From NCBI GenBank assembly GCA_017527155.1, contig JAFXQI010000010.1, positions 83,819-147,818 of the forward strand: a stretch of DNA of 64,000 nucleotides. Direction: 5' to 3'. Below are positions 42,120 through 50,284 of this stretch, one piece after another. The position numbers and the translations under genes are program-made. The stretch comes from Kiritimatiellia bacterium (GTDB lineage: Bacteria; Verrucomicrobiota; Kiritimatiellia; CAIQIC01; Lenti-01). The notes beneath the pieces are model-generated. The model was not told where the DNA came from, did not search any database, and was given only the letters and a program-made list of their open reading frames with translations. The stretch's first letter is position 1; each line of letters starts with the position of its first letter.

Positions 42120-43073
42120 TCAGGCGAGGAAAGTCATGACGAGGGTGACCATCATGTCCTTTTCGGCGGGTTTCGATTCGGCAATCATGACGGTGAGGGC
42201 GACGAGGGTGTGGTCGGCGATGCGCTTGGTGCCGTCCTCGCGGAGCAGCAACCCGTTGCGCTGGAGGTAGTAGAGGAAGAGGGCGGCCGCGATCCGCTTG
42301 TTGCCGTCGGAAAAGCCGTGGTTCTTCGTGACCAGATACAGCAGGTTGGCCGCCTTTTCGCGGGCGGAGGGGTACACGTCGCGCCCGCCGAAGGTCTGGT
42401 GGATGGCGCCGATGGCGGATTTGAAGCAGCCGTCCTTCTCGCGGCCGAACAGCTCCGACGTCCCGGAAAAGGCCATGCCGTCGATGAAGCGGCGGCATTC
42501 TTCGTATGTCAGCGGGACGGACGGGCCTTCCGCGCGGGGCTTGCGGAGGGTCTGGTGGTCGTAGGCGTCGAGCAGTTCGAGGGCGGAAGAATAGGCCGAC
42601 ACGACGTCCAGTACCTGCGCCGCATCCAGCCGGTCCGCCGTCCGCCGCATCACTTCCACCGCCTGCCCCAGCTGGCGCAGACGCTCCTGGTTCGCCGCCA
42701 CGCCGCGCACCAGGTACTCCTTCAGGACCCCGGTCGCCCAGCGGCGGAACTCGACACCGCGCCGGGATTTGACGCGGTATCCAACGGAAATGATCACGTC
42801 GAGATTGTAGAAATCGACCTGTGCCGTCTGGGTTTTCCCTGGCAGGGCGCCATGCGGAGCGGTCTGTGCAAATTTTGCACACCCCACTTTCGGGTCGATT
42901 TCGCCCTCGGCGAAGGCGTTGTGGATGTGGCGGGCGATGACGCTGCGGTCTTTCCCGAACAGTTCGGCCATCTGGGCCCGCGTCAGCCAGACCGTGTCCG
43001 TATCGATCTGAACCGGCAACGTCACCGTGCCGTCTTTGGCTTCGAACAACTTGATTTGGGTTTTCAGGGGCAT
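42120..43073 (-). CDS. RhuM-Fic/DOC two-domain protein
   Basis: The start at 43073 (MPLKTQIKLFEAKDGTVTLP) has AAAAGGA upstream; an ATG at 43097 adds eight residues. The first about 130 residues are a RhuM-type domain (VWLTRAQMAELFGKDRSVIA, NLDVIISVGYRVKS, FRRWATGVLKEYLVRG). The rest is a Fic/DOC domain with motif NHGFSDGNKRIAAALFL (family HxFxDGNxR). In known Fic proteins this loop transfers AMP or phosphate to target proteins; DOC-type members are toxins kept by an antitoxin. No antitoxin gene is seen, and no SxxxE/G inhibition helix was recognised. Members of this group are often found in accessory regions. Confidence 0.9.
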   Translation of the reverse strand: MPLKTQIKLFEAKDGTVTLPVQIDTDTVWLTRAQMAELFGKDRSVIARHIHNAFAEGEIDPKVGCAKFAQTAPHGALPGKTQTAQVDFYNLDVIISVGYRVKSRRGVEFRRWATGVLKEYLVRGVAANQERLRQLGQAVEVMRRTADRLDAAQVLDVVSAYSSALELLDAYDHQTLRKPRAEGPSVPLTYEECRRFIDGMAFSGTSELFGREKDGCFKSAIGAIHQTFGGRDVYPSAREKAANLLYLVTKNHGFSDGNKRIAAALFLYYLQRNGLLLREDGTKRIADHTLVALTVMIAESKPAEKDMMVTLVMTFLA

Positions 43074-43165
43074 GTGGAGATTCCTTTTCTCTGGCATTTG
43101 GCGGAACGATAATACAAGGAACAAGAGTTCCGTCAAGCGATTTTTTGCAGGGGCACGGCGGATTC

Positions 43166-43227
43166 TTTCATGGCAGGATGAAGGGCTTGAAACGTGGGAA
43201 TTTTCATGGATTTTCCTTGATATCGCG
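43166..43227 (-). repeat. L-element copy B2
   Basis: On the minus strand, CGCGATATCAAGGAAAATCC to ATGAAA spans 62 bp. Its last bases GCCATGAAA agree with the P2 leader. It lies between the RhuM-Fic gene and the terminator of the histone-like gene, co-directional with RhuM-Fic (93 bp upstream). Confidence 0.65.
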
Positions 43228-43289
43228 AGTGTGGAAGAAATTCGAGTGGAAGGAAGGGGGCGGGTGGGGGCGGGTGGAGGCGCGGGGCG

Positions 43290-43321
43290 AAAAAAAGGGC
43301 GGCGGTCCGGAGACCGCCGCC
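43290..43321 (-). terminator. Terminator of the histone-H1-like gene
   Basis: The 10-bp stem GGCGGCGGTC / GACCGCCGCC with a CGGA loop (43298-43321) is followed on the minus strand by seven T (43296-43290). It lies 17 bp after the stop codon. Confidence 0.9.
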
Positions 43322-43337
43322 TGCGCGGGAAGAAGGA

Positions 43338-43676
43338 TTACTTCTTCTTGGCGGGGGCCTTCTTGGCAGGAGCCTTCTTCGCCGGAGCGGCCTTCTTGGC
43401 CGGGGCGGGCTTCGCAGCCGCCTTCTTGGCGGGAGCGGGCTTCTTGGCCGGAGCGGCCTTCTTCGCGGGGGCCTTCGCCGGAGCCTTCTTGGCAGGGGCG
43501 GGCTTCGCTACCGCTTTCTTCGCGGGAGCCGCCTTCTTGGCCGGAGCGGCCTTCTTGGCCGGAGCGGGCTTCGCGACCGCCTTCTTGGCCGGGGCGGCCT
43601 TCTTGGCCGGAGCGGGCTTCGCAGCCGCCTTCTTGGCGGGAGCGGCCTTGGCCGGAGCTTTCTTCGTGGTTGCCAT
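43338..43676 (-). CDS. Histone-H1-like Ala/Lys/Pro-repeat protein
   Basis: The ATG at 43676 (MATTKKAPAKAAPAKKAAAK) has AGGAGGTG upstream. All 112 residues are repeats of AKKAAPAKKA/PAPAKKAVAKPA type; composition is only Ala, Lys, Pro, Val, Met, Thr. The same composition occurs in bacterial H1-like proteins (Hc1/Hc2 of Chlamydia, AlgP of Pseudomonas), which bind and compact DNA. A chromatin role fits but is inferred from composition. It has its own promoter candidate and terminator, and lies opposite long apparent ORFs that are artefacts of the repeats. Copy number of the repeat probably varies between strains. Confidence 0.85.
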   Translation of the reverse strand: MATTKKAPAKAAPAKKAAAKPAPAKKAAPAKKAVAKPAPAKKAAPAKKAAPAKKAVAKPAPAKKAPAKAPAKKAAPAKKPAPAKKAAAKPAPAKKAAPAKKAPAKKAPAKKK

Positions 43677-43810
43677 CGTCAAACACCTCCTCTCCGCGCC
43701 TGACGCTCAAAGGCGGTCAGGGTATTTCCGAAATCGGTCTTCACTTGTTTTTCCGTTTTCATCGCAGGCCCGAAACGCGGCACGGCCGCATTCCTATCTT
43801 GCTGGCGGCA

Positions 43811-43840
43811 AGAATAATGCGGAGTTATCAACAGCGTCAA
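43811..43840 (-). promoter_or_regulatory. Candidate promoter for the H1-like gene
   Basis: On the minus strand TTGACG (43840-43835) is followed after 18 bp by TATTCT (43816-43811). It lies about 135 bp upstream of the H1-like start, in an AT-rich stretch with TTTTTTT just upstream (after the coaB stop). Spacing is 1 bp longer than ideal. Confidence 0.35.
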
Positions 43841-43875
43841 CTGTTTTCCGCGGGTGAAGCGGATTTTTTTGTATT

Positions 43876-44517
43876 TCAGGTTGTGCCGACCTTTTCCAGC
43901 GCTTCGATCAGGGTTTTGGCGCACTGGATTTTGCTCGCGAGGGGAATGGAAAATTTTTTTCCGTCGGCGAGGTAAAGGGTTATGGCGTTTTGCGCGGACG
44001 CGAATCCGCGGTCGGGGAGGGATACGTCGTTGGCCGCGATGGCGTCGAGGTGCTTGGCCCGCAGTTTGGCCCGGGCGTTGCGGGCGAGGTGGTCGGTCTC
44101 GGCCGCGAAGCCGCAGAAGCGCTGTCCGGGCCGCTTGAGGGGGGCGATGGTGCGCAGGATGTCGGGGGTGGGCTCCCACGCGATCTGCGGGGGGCCGTCG
44201 CTCTTCTTGAGCTTGAGGGGGGCGCAGCGGGCGGGCCGCCAGTCGGCCACGGCGGCCGCCATGACGAGCCAGTCGCACCAGGGGAGGTTGTCTTTGACGG
44301 CCGCCAGCATGTCGGCGGCGGTGGTGACGCGGACGAGGGCGATTCCGGGGGACGGCGGCGGCAGCTCGACGGGGCCGGATACCAGCCGCACGGCGTGCCC
44401 GGCGGCCAGCGCGGCCTCGGCGACGGCGTAGCCCATGCGCCCGGTGGAGCGGTTGGAGACGAAGCGGACCGGGTCGATGGGTTCGCGCGTGGGACCGGCG
44501 GTGACGAGGAAGTTCAT
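43876..44517 (-). CDS. coaB: Phosphopantothenate--cysteine ligase (stand-alone)
   Basis: The 213-residue protein begins MNFLVTAGPTREPIDPVRFV and continues SNRSTGRMGYAVAEAALA, the CoaB nucleotide-binding signature. Later motifs are LKLKKSDGPPQIAWEPTPDI, the CTP-contact region, GFAAETDHL and AANDVS. It condenses 4'-phosphopantothenate with cysteine using CTP, then CoaC decarboxylates the product. In most bacteria both are one protein (CoaBC/Dfp); here they are separate genes, CoaC first, with a 65-bp junction carrying a CTAG octamer array. It is the last gene of the yicC-gmk-coaC-coaB run. Confidence 0.93.
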   Translation of the reverse strand: MNFLVTAGPTREPIDPVRFVSNRSTGRMGYAVAEAALAAGHAVRLVSGPVELPPPSPGIALVRVTTAADMLAAVKDNLPWCDWLVMAAAVADWRPARCAPLKLKKSDGPPQIAWEPTPDILRTIAPLKRPGQRFCGFAAETDHLARNARAKLRAKHLDAIAANDVSLPDRGFASAQNAITLYLADGKKFSIPLASKIQCAKTLIEALEKVGTT

Positions 44518-44550
44518 GGGAGAGGGGAGGGGCGTTTTTTTGGGGAAACT

Positions 44551-44594
44551 CTAGAAAACTAGGTACCTAGGTATCTAGATATCTAGTTTTCCAG
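44551..44594. repeat. CTAG octamer array at the coaC/coaB junction
   Basis: CTAGAAAA CTAGGTAC CTAGGTAT CTAGATAT CTAGTTTT CCAG runs with a period of 8 and is palindromic overall (AAAACTAG ... CTAGTTTT). The TAG stop codon of coaC is part of the array. The unit resembles that at 7390-7417, more diverged here. Confidence 0.85.
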
Positions 44595-45200
44595 GGGGGA
44601 GGCGCCCCCCGGCAGCACGGCGCACACCGCGTCGGCGATGGTCTCCAGCGGGGCCAGCCGCCCCTGCCCGGTGTCGCCGCAGGCGAGGGGGCCGGTGTCG
44701 GGGTCGATGACGTGGACGCCGCGGCGGCGGAGGGTGTCGAGGTTCGCGCGGGTGGCGGGGTGCTGCCACATGCGGACGTTCATGGCGGGGGCGACGAGGA
44801 GGGGTACGCCGGGTTCGAGGGAGAGGGCGGCCGCGGACAGGATGTCGCCGGCGAAGCCGCCCGCGAGCTTGGCCAGGGTGTTGGCGGTGCACGGGGCGAC
44901 GAGCATGGCAGCGGCGCCGCCCGTGAGGTCGAGGTGCCCGTAGGGGGCGGCGGCGAGGGCGGCGGCGGGCTGCGACGCGAAGTCGCCCGACGGCACGGGG
45001 TGCCCGCACAGGGCGCGGAAGGCGAGCGGCGCGACGTACTGGGCGGCGCACGCCGTCAGCACGGGCCACACGTCCCAGCCGCGCCGCTGCAGGAGGCGCA
45101 TCAGCTCGATCGCCTTCACGGCGGCGATGGAGCCGGTGACGCCCAGGACGAGCTTCGGCGCGGCGGGCGCGGGGGCGGCGCTGGCGGCGGCCTCAGCCAC
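44583..45200 (-). CDS. coaC: Phosphopantothenoylcysteine decarboxylase (stand-alone)
   Basis: The start is a GTG at 45200 (read as Met: MAEAAASAAPAPAAPKLVLG), overlapping the end of gmk by 8 bp. The 205-residue flavoprotein has VTGSIAAVKAIELMRLL (flavin), LVAPCTANTLAKLAGGFAGD, the PAMNVRMWQHPATRANLDTL motif and GPLACGDTGQGRLAP with the active-site Cys. It decarboxylates phosphopantothenoylcysteine. The product of coaB is its substrate; the order coaC then coaB equals that in the fused enzyme. Its stop codon is contributed by the repeat array at 44551-44594, and the last residues SPLEN are close to the junction. Confidence 0.92.
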   Translation of the reverse strand: MAEAAASAAPAPAAPKLVLGVTGSIAAVKAIELMRLLQRRGWDVWPVLTACAAQYVAPLAFRALCGHPVPSGDFASQPAAALAAAPYGHLDLTGGAAAMLVAPCTANTLAKLAGGFAGDILSAAALSLEPGVPLLVAPAMNVRMWQHPATRANLDTLRRRGVHVIDPDTGPLACGDTGQGRLAPLETIADAVCAVLPGGASPLEN

Positions 45201-45834
45201 GGTATTCCTCGCGGCGGTTCTCGATGCGGTGGCGCTCGGCGAGGATGATGGAGCGCATGTTGTCGTAGGCTTCGGCGAGGTCGTCGTTGACCACCATGTA
45301 CTTGTATTCGCTCCAGTGGGCGATTTCCTCGCGCGCCTGCTTGATGCGCCGCTCGATGACGTCGAGGCTGTCGGTGCCGCGCCCGACGAGGCGGTGGCGC
45401 AGGACTTCGGTGGACGGCGGCACGACGAAGATGTCCACCAGCGGCCGCTTGAGCGGGTCGCCGTCGGGGGCGTTGCGGATGTACTGGCGGATGGCGGCGG
45501 CGCCCTGGACGTCGACGTTCATCAGCACGTCGCAGCCTTCTTCGAGCGCGGCGACGACGGGGGCCTTGGGCGAGCCGTAGCGGTTGCCGTGGACGAGGGC
45601 GTGCTCGATGAAGCCGCCTTCGGCGAGCATCGCCTCGAACTTCTCCATCGTCAGGAAGTAGTAGCTCTTGCCGTCGATTTCGTCGCCGCGCGGCTGGCGC
45701 GTGGTGGCCGTGATGGCGTAGTGGATGTCCTTGAACTCCTTCTGCAGCTTGTCGCAGAGGGTCGTCTTGCCGGCGCCGCTCGGGGCGCTGACGAGGAAAA
45801 TCAGGTTCTTCCAGATGGGTCGCAGGGTGTTCAT
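45193..45834 (-). CDS. gmk: Guanylate kinase
   Basis: The ATG at 45834 (MNTLRPIWKNLIFLVSAPSG) gives 213 residues. The P-loop is SAPSGAGKTTL; TTRQPRGDEIDGKSYYFLTM is the GMP-binding segment, then VDVQGAAAIR. It phosphorylates GMP to GDP in the cytoplasm. The order yicC-gmk-coaC-coaB is a familiar bacterial arrangement, where rpoZ usually follows gmk; no rpoZ is seen here. It overlaps coaC by 8 bp, so translation is coupled. Confidence 0.97.
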   Translation of the reverse strand: MNTLRPIWKNLIFLVSAPSGAGKTTLCDKLQKEFKDIHYAITATTRQPRGDEIDGKSYYFLTMEKFEAMLAEGGFIEHALVHGNRYGSPKAPVVAALEEGCDVLMNVDVQGAAAIRQYIRNAPDGDPLKRPLVDIFVVPPSTEVLRHRLVGRGTDSLDVIERRIKQAREEIAHWSEYKYMVVNDDLAEAYDNMRSIILAERHRIENRREEYRG

Positions 45835-45845
45835 GTTTCTCCGTT

Positions 45846-46742
45846 CTATTCGAGGTTTTGGATCTGTTCGCGGACGCGTTCGAGCTCCGCCTTGAAATCG
45901 ATGACGCGGCGCGAGATTTCGCCGTCGTTGGCCTTCGAGCCGATGGTGTTGATCTCGCGGCCCATCTCCTGCACCAGGAAGTCCAGCTTGCGGCCGACCG
46001 TCCCGCCGGCGGCCAGCAGCGCTTCCGCCTGGTCGAGATGGCTCGCGAGCCGCACGCGCTCCTCCGTGATGTCGGCGCGGTCGGCGAAGATGGCCACCTC
46101 CTTGAGCAGGCGCTCGTCCGACGACCAGTCCGCCGTCGCGCCCGCGGGCAGGATTTCCGCGAAGCGCGCCTCCAGCCGCTTGCGGTAGAGGGCGGGGACC
46201 AGCGGCGCGCGTTCGCCGATTTCCGCGCAGAGCGCCCGGAGCGTGCCGAAGCGCGCGAGCAGGTCCGCGCCGAGCGCGGCCCCTTCGCGGCGGCGCATCG
46301 CGTCGAGCGAATCCAGCGCCGCGGTGAGCGCTTCCGACGCGAGGGCCAGCCACGCCGCGCGGTCGGCCTCCGTGGACTCGAAGGACACCACCTGCGGCCA
46401 ATCCACCAGCAGCGACGCGCCGAGGTCGTCGCGCAGGCCCAGCTCGCGGGCTTCCGCGCGGAGCGTCTCGACGTAGGCGCGGGCGGCGGCGCGGTCCACC
46501 TTCAGGCAGGCGGGGGCGCCCTCGGCGCGGGCGACGCGCAGTTCGCCGCCGACGTGGCCCCGCGCGACGCGGCGCTGCACCAGCCGCACGAGGTCGGCTT
46601 CGGCGAAGGCCAGTTCGCGCGGCAGCGACAGGTTCACGTCCAGCTGCTTGCGGTTGACGCTGCTGAGTTCCGCCTCGGCGCGGCCGATGGGGCCGTCGGC
46701 GGACCCGGTGCCTCGCCCGGTCATGCTCACGAGATTCATCAT
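45846..46742 (-). CDS. yicC: YicC-family endoribonuclease
   Basis: The start at 46742 (MMNLVSMTGRGTGSADGPIG) was chosen because SMTGRG is the conserved opening of YicC; the frame upstream is not conserved. No clear Shine-Dalgarno is seen. The C-terminal region ERLLKEVAIFADRADITEER, LDFLVQEMGREINTIGSKAN and VIDFKAELERVREQIQNLE is the DUF1732 part, typical for the family. E. coli YicC is a Mg-dependent endoribonuclease acting on some small RNAs. It heads the gmk operon with an 11-bp gap. Length 298 is normal. An L-element (46811-46873) lies about 70 bp upstream, but it points the other way. Confidence 0.93.
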   Translation of the reverse strand: MMNLVSMTGRGTGSADGPIGRAEAELSSVNRKQLDVNLSLPRELAFAEADLVRLVQRRVARGHVGGELRVARAEGAPACLKVDRAAARAYVETLRAEARELGLRDDLGASLLVDWPQVVSFESTEADRAAWLALASEALTAALDSLDAMRRREGAALGADLLARFGTLRALCAEIGERAPLVPALYRKRLEARFAEILPAGATADWSSDERLLKEVAIFADRADITEERVRLASHLDQAEALLAAGGTVGRKLDFLVQEMGREINTIGSKANDGEISRRVIDFKAELERVREQIQNLE

Positions 46743-46810
46743 GCGGGGGACTCTACCGCAAACGGGTGGATAGGGGAAGGACGATGTTCCGTCGGGAACC
46801 GGCACATGGT

Positions 46811-46873
46811 TTTGAGATTATGGAAAACCACCCCGTTTTCCACCTGTTTCCATGCATGGTCCCCTGCATGAAC
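46811..46873 (+). repeat. L-element copy A3
   Basis: TTTGAGATTATGGAAAACCA opens it and ATGAAC closes it after 63 bp. GGAAAAC and GTTTTCC form a 7-bp stem with a six-base loop. It lies in the 324-bp gap between yicC and the acyl-CoA dehydrogenase gene, pointing toward the latter, with nothing else recognisable in the gap. Confidence 0.75.
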
Positions 46874-47066
46874 ATCACGGCAAAACGGACCGGCACCCCG
46901 GCCCGGCGAACTCCCCCCCGGACAAGGCGCCCCCCCGCATCCACCGCCCTCCGTCCGGGCGCTCCGCACCGCGCCGGAGGTGCGGGATGGCTTGCATGGG
47001 GGGCGGTTTTCTGGCATAGTGGAAGGAAAAGCAATCGCAACAACACCGAAGGCAAGGAGATTGAAC

Positions 47067-48242
47067 ATGGCCGAACTGAATTACGGACTCTCGGAACTGG
47101 CGCTGGAAATCCGCTCGATGATGCGCGAGTTCGCTCAGACGCGCGTCAAGCCCGTGCGCGCGGAACTCGATGAAAAAGGCATTTTCCCCATTGATTTGCT
47201 CAGGGAGCTCGGAAAGATGGACCTCATGGGCCTCTACATCCCCGAGGCCTACGGCGGGACCTTCGACGGGGACAGCCTGCCCAACATCATCGCCGTCGAG
47301 GAGCTGTCGCGGGTGTGCATCGGCGTCAGCGTGTCCTTCGCCGCCAACGGGCTCGGGTCGGACCCCATCCTCATCGGAGGCAACGAGGAGCAGAAGAAGA
47401 AGTATCTTCCGGCCATCGCGCGGGGGGAGAAGCTCGCGGCCTACGCGCTGACGGAGCCGAACGCGGGCTCGGATGCGGGGTCGATCCGCACGACCGCCGT
47501 CAAGAAGGGCGACAAGTACGTGCTCAACGGGACGAAGCAGTGGATCACCAACGGCGGCGAGGCGGACGTGTATTGCGTGTTCGCGGTCACGGACAAGAAC
47601 CGCGGCGCCCGCGGCGTGAGCTGCTTCATCGTGGAAAAAGGGACGCCCGGGTTCAGCTTCGGCAAGAAGGAGAACAAGATGGGCATCCGCGCGAGCGCGA
47701 CCCGCGAGCTGATTTTCGAGGACTGCGAGGTGCCGGCGGAGAACCTGATCGGGCGCGAGGGGACGGGGTTCATCTGGGCGATGAAGACGTTCGACGTGTC
47801 GCGTCCCGGCATCGCGGCGCAGGCGATCGGGTTGGCGCAGGGGGCGCTGGACGAAGCGGTTTCCTACGCGAAGGTCCGCCAGCAGTTCGGGCGCCCGGTC
47901 ATCGCGAACCAGGGCCTGAGCTGGATGCTCGCGGAGATGGCGACGAAGATCGAGGCGGCGCGCGCGCTGACGTACGCGACGGTCCGCACGATCGACTCGG
48001 GCGCCAAGGATTATTCGAAGTTCTCCGCCATGTGCAAGATGTACGCTTCGGACATGGCGATGGAGGTCACGACGAACGCGGTCCAGGTGCTCGGCGGCTA
48101 CGGGTACATGAAGGAGTACCCCGTCGAGAAGATGATGCGCGACGCCAAGATCCTCCAGATCTACGAAGGCACCAACCAGATCCAGCGCGACATCATCGGG
48201 CTGGCCCTGAACAAGGAATACGCGGGCGCCGCCAAGGCCTGA
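47067..48242 (+). CDS. Acyl-CoA dehydrogenase of an electron-bifurcating complex
   Basis: The ATG at 47067 (MAELNYGLSELALEIRSMMR) has AAGGAG upstream and gives 391 residues. FAD and substrate segments are AYALTEPNAGSDAGSIRTTA, QWITNGGEADVYCVFAV, and QVLGGYGYMKEYPVEKMMRD. The catalytic Glu is in ILQIYEGTNQIQRDIIG, as in butyryl-CoA dehydrogenase. It oxidises or reduces a short acyl-CoA. The next two genes encode EtfB and a ferredoxin-EtfA, the same order as carCDE of caffeyl-CoA reductase and similar to bcd-etfBA. In such complexes NADH reduces both the acyl-CoA and ferredoxin. The acyl substrate (crotonyl or another enoyl-CoA) is not known. Confidence 0.9.
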   Translation: MAELNYGLSELALEIRSMMREFAQTRVKPVRAELDEKGIFPIDLLRELGKMDLMGLYIPEAYGGTFDGDSLPNIIAVEELSRVCIGVSVSFAANGLGSDPILIGGNEEQKKKYLPAIARGEKLAAYALTEPNAGSDAGSIRTTAVKKGDKYVLNGTKQWITNGGEADVYCVFAVTDKNRGARGVSCFIVEKGTPGFSFGKKENKMGIRASATRELIFEDCEVPAENLIGREGTGFIWAMKTFDVSRPGIAAQAIGLAQGALDEAVSYAKVRQQFGRPVIANQGLSWMLAEMATKIEAARALTYATVRTIDSGAKDYSKFSAMCKMYASDMAMEVTTNAVQVLGGYGYMKEYPVEKMMRDAKILQIYEGTNQIQRDIIGLALNKEYAGAAKA

Positions 48243-48288
48243 CGCACCCCGCGGCGCCGCACCGCGCGCGTACAGAAAGAAGGTATCC

Positions 48289-49083
48289 ATGCACATCGTC
48301 GTCTGCCTCAAGCAGGTCCCCAACACCACGCAGGTCAAGATCAATCCCGAGACCAACACGCTCGTGCGCGACGGCGTGGAATCCATCATGAACCCCTTCG
48401 ACGAGAACGCCCTCGAAATGGCGCTCCAGCTCAAGGAGGCCCACCCCGGCACGCGCGTGACCGCCCTCACCATGGGCCCGCCGCAGGCCGCCGACATCCT
48501 CAAGGAGGCCGTCGGGCGCGGCGCCGACGACGTGCTGCTGCTGTGCGACCGCGCGGTCGCCGGCTCCGACACGCTCGCCACCAGCTACGCCATCTCGTGC
48601 GCCGTACGCTCGCTGGGGTCGCCCGACCTCGTGCTCTTCGGCAAGCAGGCCATCGACGGCGACACCGCGCAGGTGGGGCCGGGCGTGGCCGACTGGCTCG
48701 GCATCCCGTGCGTCGCGTGCGTGCGCAAGTGCGAAATCGCGGCCGACGGCAAGACCGCGACCGTCGAGCGCGTCTCCGAGGACGCCTACGACGTCGTGGA
48801 GGCGCCGCTGCCCTGCGCGCTGACCGTCGTGAAGGAGGCGAACGTCCCGCGCATGGCGTCGCTGCGCGGCAAGATGGCCGCCCGCAAGCTCGCCATCGAG
48901 CCGACCACCGCCGCCGCCACCGGCGCCGACCCCGCCCTGCTCGGGCTGGCCGCGTCGCCGACGCACGTCGTGCGCATCTTCTCGCCGCCCGCCAAGACCG
49001 GCGGCGCCAAGTGGGAAGGGCTCGAACCCGCCGAGGCCGCGCAGAAGCTCGTGGCCGAACTCAAGAACCGCAAACTCGTCTGA
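48289..49083 (+). CDS. etfB: Electron transfer flavoprotein beta subunit
   Basis: The 264-residue protein starts MHIVVCLKQVPNTTQVKINP and has AAGAAGG upstream. VKQVPNT, a nucleotide-binding start, GADDVLLLCDRAVAGSDTLA and GKQAIDGDTAQVGPGVADWL are EtfB signatures. In bifurcating Etfs this subunit binds the bifurcating FAD and NADH. It follows the dehydrogenase gene by about 45 bp and precedes etfA by 13 bp, so the three are co-transcribed. Confidence 0.95.
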   Translation: MHIVVCLKQVPNTTQVKINPETNTLVRDGVESIMNPFDENALEMALQLKEAHPGTRVTALTMGPPQAADILKEAVGRGADDVLLLCDRAVAGSDTLATSYAISCAVRSLGSPDLVLFGKQAIDGDTAQVGPGVADWLGIPCVACVRKCEIAADGKTATVERVSEDAYDVVEAPLPCALTVVKEANVPRMASLRGKMAARKLAIEPTTAAATGADPALLGLAASPTHVVRIFSPPAKTGGAKWEGLEPAEAAQKLVAELKNRKLV

Positions 49084-49096
49084 CCGGAGGCATCCC

Positions 49097-50284
49097 ATGG
49101 GACTGTTGATCGACCGTGAAAAATGCATCGGATGCGGCGCGTGCGCCGCGCAGTGCCCCTTCGGCGCGCTCGCCCTGGACGCCGAAGGCAAGGCGCAGGC
49201 CAACGAAGCCTGCACCGCCTGCGGCTCCTGCACCGAGGCGTGCCCCGTCGGCGCGCTGAAGATCGAGGCCGCCGAAAAGAAATCCGCCGGCATCGACCCC
49301 ACCGAATGGCGCGGCGTGTGGGTCTATGCCGAACAGCGCGAGGGCGCCCTCCACGGCGTGTCCTTCGAGCTCCTCGGCGAAGGCCGCGTGCTCGCCGAAA
49401 AACTCGGCGTGCCGCTGACCGCCGTCCTGCTCGGCAGCGGCGTCGAAGCCCTCGCCGCCCCGCTCTTCGAGCACGGCGCCGACCGCGTCATCCTGGCCGA
49501 CCACCCCGCCCTCGCCGCCTACACCGCCGAAGCCTACGCCGAAGCCCTCTCCGCCCTCGTCCGCAAATACAAGCCCGAGGCCCTGCTCGCCGGCGCGACC
49601 ACCATCGGGCGCGGATTCGTCCCGCGCGTCGCCATCGAAGTCCGCACCGGCCTCACCGCCGACTGCACCGGCCTCGACATCGACCCCGCCACCCGGCGCC
49701 TCCTCCAGACCCGTCCCGCCTTCGGCGGCAACATCATGGCCTGCATCGAGTGCCCCGACCACCGCCCCCAGATGGCCACCGTGCGGCCCAAAGTCTTCAA
49801 GGCCGCCCCCGCGCAGCCCGGCCGCACCGGCGAACTCGTCAGGGAAACCCTCGACCTCAAGACCCCGGCCGTGCGCGTCCTCGAAACCGTCCACGCCATG
49901 GAGAACGAAAAGAACGTCGCCGACGCCGAGATCATCGTCACCGGCGGCCGCGGCCTCGGCAAGCCCGAGAACTTCGCCCTCCTGCGCGAACTGGCCGACG
50001 CCCTGGGCGGGGCGGCCATCGGCGCGAGCCGCGCCGCGGTGGACGCCGGATGGATCAGCGCCTTCCACCAGGTCGGCCAGACCGGCAAGACCGTCCGCCC
50101 CAAGGTGTACATCGCCTGCGGCGTGTCGGGGCAGATCCAGCACCTGGTCGGGATGAACTCGTCCGATACCATCATCGCCATCAACAAGGACCCCGACGCG
50201 CCCATCTTCGGCGTGGCCGACATCGGCATCGTCGGCGACCTCTTCCAGGTCGTCCCCGAAATCATCCGCGCCCTGAAGGCATGA
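49097..50284 (+). CDS. etfA: Electron transfer flavoprotein alpha subunit with N-terminal ferredoxin domain
   Basis: The 395-residue protein begins MGLLIDREKCIGCGACAAQC. Two 4Fe-4S clusters are expected from Cys 10, 13, 16, 20 and 39, 42, 45, 49. The rest is EtfA: ERVILADHPALAAYTAEAYA-like central part and the FAD-binding C-terminus GGRGLGKPENFALLRELADA, GVSGQIQHLVGMNSSDTIIA. Ferredoxin-fused EtfA occurs in CarE and some Clostridial and gut-bacterial bifurcating complexes and gives the electrons a path to free ferredoxin. GGAGG lies nine bases upstream. A GCCACGG / CCGTGGC hairpin follows at 50316-50337, without a T-run. Confidence 0.95.
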   Translation: MGLLIDREKCIGCGACAAQCPFGALALDAEGKAQANEACTACGSCTEACPVGALKIEAAEKKSAGIDPTEWRGVWVYAEQREGALHGVSFELLGEGRVLAEKLGVPLTAVLLGSGVEALAAPLFEHGADRVILADHPALAAYTAEAYAEALSALVRKYKPEALLAGATTIGRGFVPRVAIEVRTGLTADCTGLDIDPATRRLLQTRPAFGGNIMACIECPDHRPQMATVRPKVFKAAPAQPGRTGELVRETLDLKTPAVRVLETVHAMENEKNVADAEIIVTGGRGLGKPENFALLRELADALGGAAIGASRAAVDAGWISAFHQVGQTGKTVRPKVYIACGVSGQIQHLVGMNSSDTIIAINKDPDAPIFGVADIGIVGDLFQVVPEIIRALKA

